DNA of 7,726 bases, taken from Promethearchaeota archaeon. Its GTDB lineage: Archaea > Asgardarchaeota > Lokiarchaeia > Sigynarchaeales > SOKP01. Below the pieces are notes generated by a model. It was not told where the DNA came from. It saw only the letters and a program-made list of their open reading frames with translations, and searched no databases. The first letter of the stretch is position 1. Every line of letters begins with the position of its first letter. Positions 5,926 through 7,726 of the stretch are shown here, in pieces. The DNA lies in assembly GCA_016839655.1 (NCBI GenBank), contig JAEOTW010000387.1:1-7726 (forward strand). Reading direction: 5' to 3'. The position numbers and the translations under genes were made by a program.

Positions 5926-6573
5926 ATGAAAATATGTAATAAAAAGAATAAGAAAGAACGAAAAGCTGAAGAACTTAACACAATATTAAAGCAATTCGAT
6001 GATTTTCAATTTGTGGATAAGAAAAATAAAAATAACAAAGAAAATATCAAAGGAAGATTATTAGCCTATATCCCCTATGCAAATAGAGTGATACAGCAAT
6101 ATGAAAATACAATTCATACATATTTAAGGTTGAATATATCTTCTTTAGCAGTCATTAGTTTTTTCCTTACGTTCTTCTTTGTTTATTATGAGCTTAATTT
6201 CCTTCAAGGACTCCCCATCATTCTTGGGGCTTTCTATAGTGCGTTTTCTATTATTCTTAATATATGGCATAATCCACGTAAAAACCCCACTCAAACTTTA
6301 TCTCAACCTACATTATGGTCTTATAGAGATAATGTTCTCGGTAAAAGAAAACGAAAAAGATCTAAAGAGAATGCAACGAAATTCCTATATAAATTTCATA
6401 GAGAAGAAGAAGAATTCATAAGAGAAGATTTAAAGCAACTTTTTACCTTATATTTATATCAAGCACAGTCTGCCAAGTCAGAATTAAAAACTCGTAAAAG
6501 GTTTCGTAATTTCGTCTCAGTTTATCTCATGTTCTTTACCATTCAAATATTCATACTTCCACTCTTTAATTAG
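5926..6573 (+). CDS. three-segment membrane protein of unknown function
   Basis: The 215-residue protein has a highly basic N-terminus (KNKKERK...), a helix at about 43-68, a membrane hairpin at about 71-88 and 95-113, a basic cytoplasmic loop (R-K-R-K-R, 141-145), a long acidic-to-amphipathic helix (155-192, with E-E-E-E-F-I-R-E-D-L-K-Q-L-F) and a last membrane segment at 195-213. A two-helix hairpin, then a D-L-x-Q-L-x-x-L-x-x-x-Q-x-x-x-x-x-x-L helix leading straight into another membrane segment, is reminiscent of the membrane effectors of nucleotide-signalling defence systems (SLATT or Pycsar-TM type), but I cannot show homology and no cyclase gene is in the window. The start ATG has a GAGGT SD 8 bases upstream and a CTTAAATA box. 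It is transcribed away from the four-pass protein and converges with the broken regulator gene. Confidence 0.75.
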   Translation: MKICNKKNKKERKAEELNTILKQFDDFQFVDKKNKNNKENIKGRLLAYIPYANRVIQQYENTIHTYLRLNISSLAVISFFLTFFFVYYELNFLQGLPIILGAFYSAFSIILNIWHNPRKNPTQTLSQPTLWSYRDNVLGKRKRKRSKENATKFLYKFHREEEEFIREDLKQLFTLYLYQAQSAKSELKTRKRFRNFVSVYLMFFTIQIFILPLFN

Positions 6574-6587
6574 GAAAAAGAATATAA

Positions 6588-6610
6588 TAGGATTTATTTT
6601 TTATTTTTTT
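6588..6610 (+). terminator. T-rich terminator after the membrane protein gene
   Basis: The plus strand has a long T-rich tract (tail of 6593-6610, with only two A interruptions) 20 bases after the stop codon at 6571-6573, which fits an archaeal poly-U terminator. It overlaps the poly-Lys 3' end of the minus-strand regulator remnant. Confidence 0.5.
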
Positions 6611-6795
6611 CTTGGTCTTTCAAAATTTCCTTAGCTTTTTCTCTTAGAACCTTGATTAAGAAATCCGAAGTGAAGGTATAACCCAACTTAGGATGCTTTT
6701 TTTCTATAATTATCAAATACCGTAAATAAATCATTATTTATCTTTAAGTAATACTATTTTGGCATAATTGAAAATTGAATCTTAATCCTTTTCAT
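6594..6795 (-). pseudogene. ribbon-helix-helix regulator gene, broken by an in-frame TAG and a frameshift
   Basis: Two overlapping pieces make one plausible RHH protein of about 66 residues. Reading from ATG 6795 gives M-K-R-I-K-I-Q-F-S-I-M-P-K, then TAG at 6754-6756, then Y-Y-L-K-I-N-N in the same frame. The +1 frame gives a 46-residue ORF from ATG 6734 to TAA 6594 with the segment KHPKLGYTFTSDFLIKVLRE, then KAKEILKDQEKNKK. The order, a short beta strand (RIKIQFSI), a helix, G-Y-x-x-x-S-D-F and a second helix L-I-K-V-L-R-E-K, is that of archaeal RHH DNA-binding regulators. A run of seven A in the coding strand (6697-6703) is the likeliest shift point: with six A the frames join as R-K-K-H-P. 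A TATAAAA box at 6827-6833 lies about 35 bases before the ATG. It is a pseudogene, or a sequencing error plus a read-through codon. The 46-residue part alone could also be a small gene. Confidence 0.65.
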
Positions 6796-6923
6796 TTTTT
6801 CATTAAATATCTTGAATAAAGAGGAATTTTATACATTTATATTTTGCATGGAAGAAGGTCATGTCTTAGCTTATATCCTAAGTGAGAAGTTATAAATATA
6901 ATAATTTTTGACAAAAATGAAAA

Positions 6924-6943
6924 AATCAAAATCTGATTTGATT
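6924..6943. repeat. inverted repeat downstream of the TrpRS fragment
   Basis: AATCAAA (6924-6930) and TTTGATT (6937-6943) form a perfect 7-bp stem with a 6-base loop, 9 bases past the TrpRS fragment's stop codon. Inside it lies AAATC-T-GATTT (6929-6939), whose near copy AAATC-A-GATTT occurs downstream of hisI (7690-7700). It may be a terminator or processing hairpin; the DNA is A+T-rich, so chance is possible. Confidence 0.35.
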
Positions 6944-6952
6944 AAATAGTTT

Positions 6953-7186
6953 CTAATTATTGATAATTTTCACTGCCCATGGTTGACCTGCTTCCATAGC
7001 TTTAAAAACTAAATTCAAATCTCTATGTCCAAAGATAATTTTTCTTCTTATAAATCGATTTTTAAGCATTTTCTGTCGAAGAGGTTCTGTAATCCCCGAA
7101 ATCCCAAAATCCGAAATTAACCTTGCATAATCTTCCTCTTCGAGATTTGAGGTACCCCATGGATCGATATTTAATTTCTTGGTCAT
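6953..7186 (-). pseudogene. tryptophanyl-tRNA synthetase N-terminal fragment (no catalytic core)
   Basis: The 77-residue product matches the N-terminal extension of archaeal-type TrpRS: I-D-P-W-G (residues 6-10), E-D-Y-A-R-L-I-S-D-F-G-I, then R-R-K-I-I-F-G-H-R-D (about 47-56) and A-M-E-A-G-Q-P-W-A-V. In the family the next residues are a T-G-F-M-P-S-G-type motif that opens the Rossmann fold and binds ATP; here the frame goes K-I-I-N-N and stops. It therefore lacks the catalytic domain, KMSKS loop and anticodon-binding domain, and cannot charge tRNA alone. No continuation is found in any frame downstream. Start: ATG at 7186, preceded by GGAG 6 bases away (7193-7196); a GTG at 7198 would be too close to that SD. 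The intact SD, promoter and clean stop leave open a small functional protein, but a truncated duplicate is more likely. Confidence 0.8.
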
Positions 7187-7198
7187 AATAATCTCCAC

Positions 7199-7254
7199 TA
7201 AAATAGCGTTTAATAATAATTAAAATATATACAACATAATAAATTTTGATACCT
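7199..7254. promoter_or_regulatory. shared divergent promoter of the TrpRS fragment and hisI
   Basis: An A/T tract at 7218-7232 (AATTAAAATATATAC) can serve as TATA box in both directions. For hisI, AAAATATAT near 7222-7230 is about 28 bases before ATG 7255, so hisI is probably leaderless. For the minus-strand fragment the start site would fall near 7195-7205, leaving a short leader with GGAG before ATG 7186. Confidence 0.55.
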
Positions 7255-7668
7255 ATGAGAAAATTTAGTCAAGATGAAATTAGAATCATAGTAGAGCAAC
7301 TAGACTTCTCAAAAACTCCGGGGGACTTAATACCTGTTGTGGTGCAGGATCACCTTACTAAGGAAGTGTTAATGCTTGCTTATGCTACCAAAGAAGCTGT
7401 TGAATTATCCTTAGAAACTGGAATAATGCACTATTATTCAAGATCAAGGCAAAAAATTTGGAAAAAGGGAGAGACTAGTGGTCATTTTCAAGAAATTGAA
7501 GAAGTGATTACCGATTGTGATAGTGATTCCCTTTTGGTGTTTATTAAGCAGATCGGTGCGGCTTGTCATGAAGGATATTATTCCTGTTTTTATAAAAACT
7601 TCAAAAATGGCAAATTCAATGAAATTGGAACTAGGATTTTTAATCCAGAAGAAGTATATGGCAAGTGA
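7255..7668 (+). CDS. hisI: phosphoribosyl-AMP cyclohydrolase (histidine biosynthesis)
   Basis: The cytosolic enzyme opens the purine ring of N1-(5-phosphoribosyl)-AMP, the third step of histidine biosynthesis. The 137-residue product shows the family pattern throughout: L-I-P-V-V-V-Q-D (25-32), V-L-M-L-A-Y (38-43), the S-R-S-R-x-x-x-W-x-K-G-E-T-S-G signature (62-76), D-C-D-S-D (87-91) with the metal-binding aspartates, and G-A-A-C-H-E-G-x-x-S-C-F-Y (101-113). Cys88, Cys104 and Cys111 are spaced as the zinc ligands of the family dimer. It is HisI alone, not fused to HisE (phosphoribosyl-ATP pyrophosphohydrolase), as is common in archaea; the length is full and no key residue is missing. Start: ATG 7255, favoured by TATA spacing for a leaderless mRNA; a TTG at 7246 would add three residues. 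No other his gene is in the window. It diverges from the TrpRS fragment. Confidence 0.96.
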   Translation: MRKFSQDEIRIIVEQLDFSKTPGDLIPVVVQDHLTKEVLMLAYATKEAVELSLETGIMHYYSRSRQKIWKKGETSGHFQEIEEVITDCDSDSLLVFIKQIGAACHEGYYSCFYKNFKNGKFNEIGTRIFNPEEVYGK

Positions 7669-7726
7669 ATTTTAAACAATTTTCATAAAAAATCAGATTT
7701 GGTAAAATTTTATATATTTTTTAATA
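7669..7726 (+). terminator. U-rich 3' end after hisI
   Basis: After the TGA stop the DNA is A+T-rich with an interrupted palindrome AAATC-A-GATTT (7690-7700) and a T-rich end (7708-7722, TTTTATATATTTTTT). This fits archaeal U-tract termination; no gene begins before the window ends. Confidence 0.4.

Noticed and set aside
5784..5981. 65-codon minus-strand ORF, Phe/Leu-rich
   Set aside because: It overlaps the promoter and Lys-rich start of the plus-strand membrane protein in antisense, so its composition is explained as a shadow.
6179..6421. 80-codon plus-strand ORF
   Set aside because: It sits wholly inside the 5926-6573 gene in another frame; the longer frame has the SD, TATA box and sensible membrane topology.
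6812..6895. Short plus-strand frame from TTG 6812 (28 codons including the stop), ending M-E-E-G-H-V-L-A-Y-I-L-S-E-K-L
   Set aside because: The peptide looks coding-like, but it is very short, lacks an SD, and overlaps in antisense the promoter region of the broken RHH gene.

Overview
The window is a very A+T-rich stretch that reads as archaeal, with Asgard/Lokiarchaeia-like gene style as my best guess. The archaeal evidence is: TATA boxes (TTTAAATA, TTTATATAAG, CTTAAATA) about 25-30 bases upstream of likely transcript starts; a mix of leaderless starts and starts with Shine-Dalgarno (SD) sequences; an archaeal-type tryptophanyl-tRNA synthetase N-terminus; and a stand-alone HisI. The lineage below archaea is inferred from composition and orphan-gene style only. 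No rRNA, tRNA or CRISPR array was seen.

Layout. (1) 1-765, minus strand: a coiled-coil protein gene followed 17 bases later by the start of a membrane protein that runs off the left edge. (2) 766-1615: intergenic DNA with one small basic ORF that has a good leaderless promoter. (3) 1616-3174: a phage-type winged-helix protein (plus) convergent with a two-gene operon (minus) of a small winged-helix-like protein and a beta-class DNA methyltransferase with TSPPYW and DPFLGSGTT motifs. No restriction endonuclease is visible. (4) 3541-4746, plus: a 60-codon ORF with a strong SD but apparently a CTG start, then two overlapping genes for small proteins, each with one N-terminal membrane segment. (5) 4772-5551, minus, and 5926-6573, plus: two multi-pass membrane proteins that diverge from an intergenic region carrying imperfect ~60-bp tandem repeats with TATA-like cores. 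(6) 6594-7186, minus: two broken or reduced genes, namely a ribbon-helix-helix (RHH) regulator gene with an in-frame TAG and a frameshift, and a TrpRS N-terminal fragment that ends just before the expected TGFMPSG catalytic segment. (7) 7255-7668, plus: an intact hisI for histidine biosynthesis.

Only hisI is clearly a housekeeping gene. The segment between the left coiled-coil gene and hisI looks like an accessory island: phage-type DNA binder, orphan methyltransferase, a run of membrane-anchored orphan proteins, and decayed genes at the right boundary. The membrane-protein cluster next to the methyltransferase is the best candidate for an undescribed (possibly defence-related) system, but no nucleotide cyclase, nuclease or NTPase is visible, so that reading is an inference. 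The trpS fragment and hisI share a divergent promoter region.
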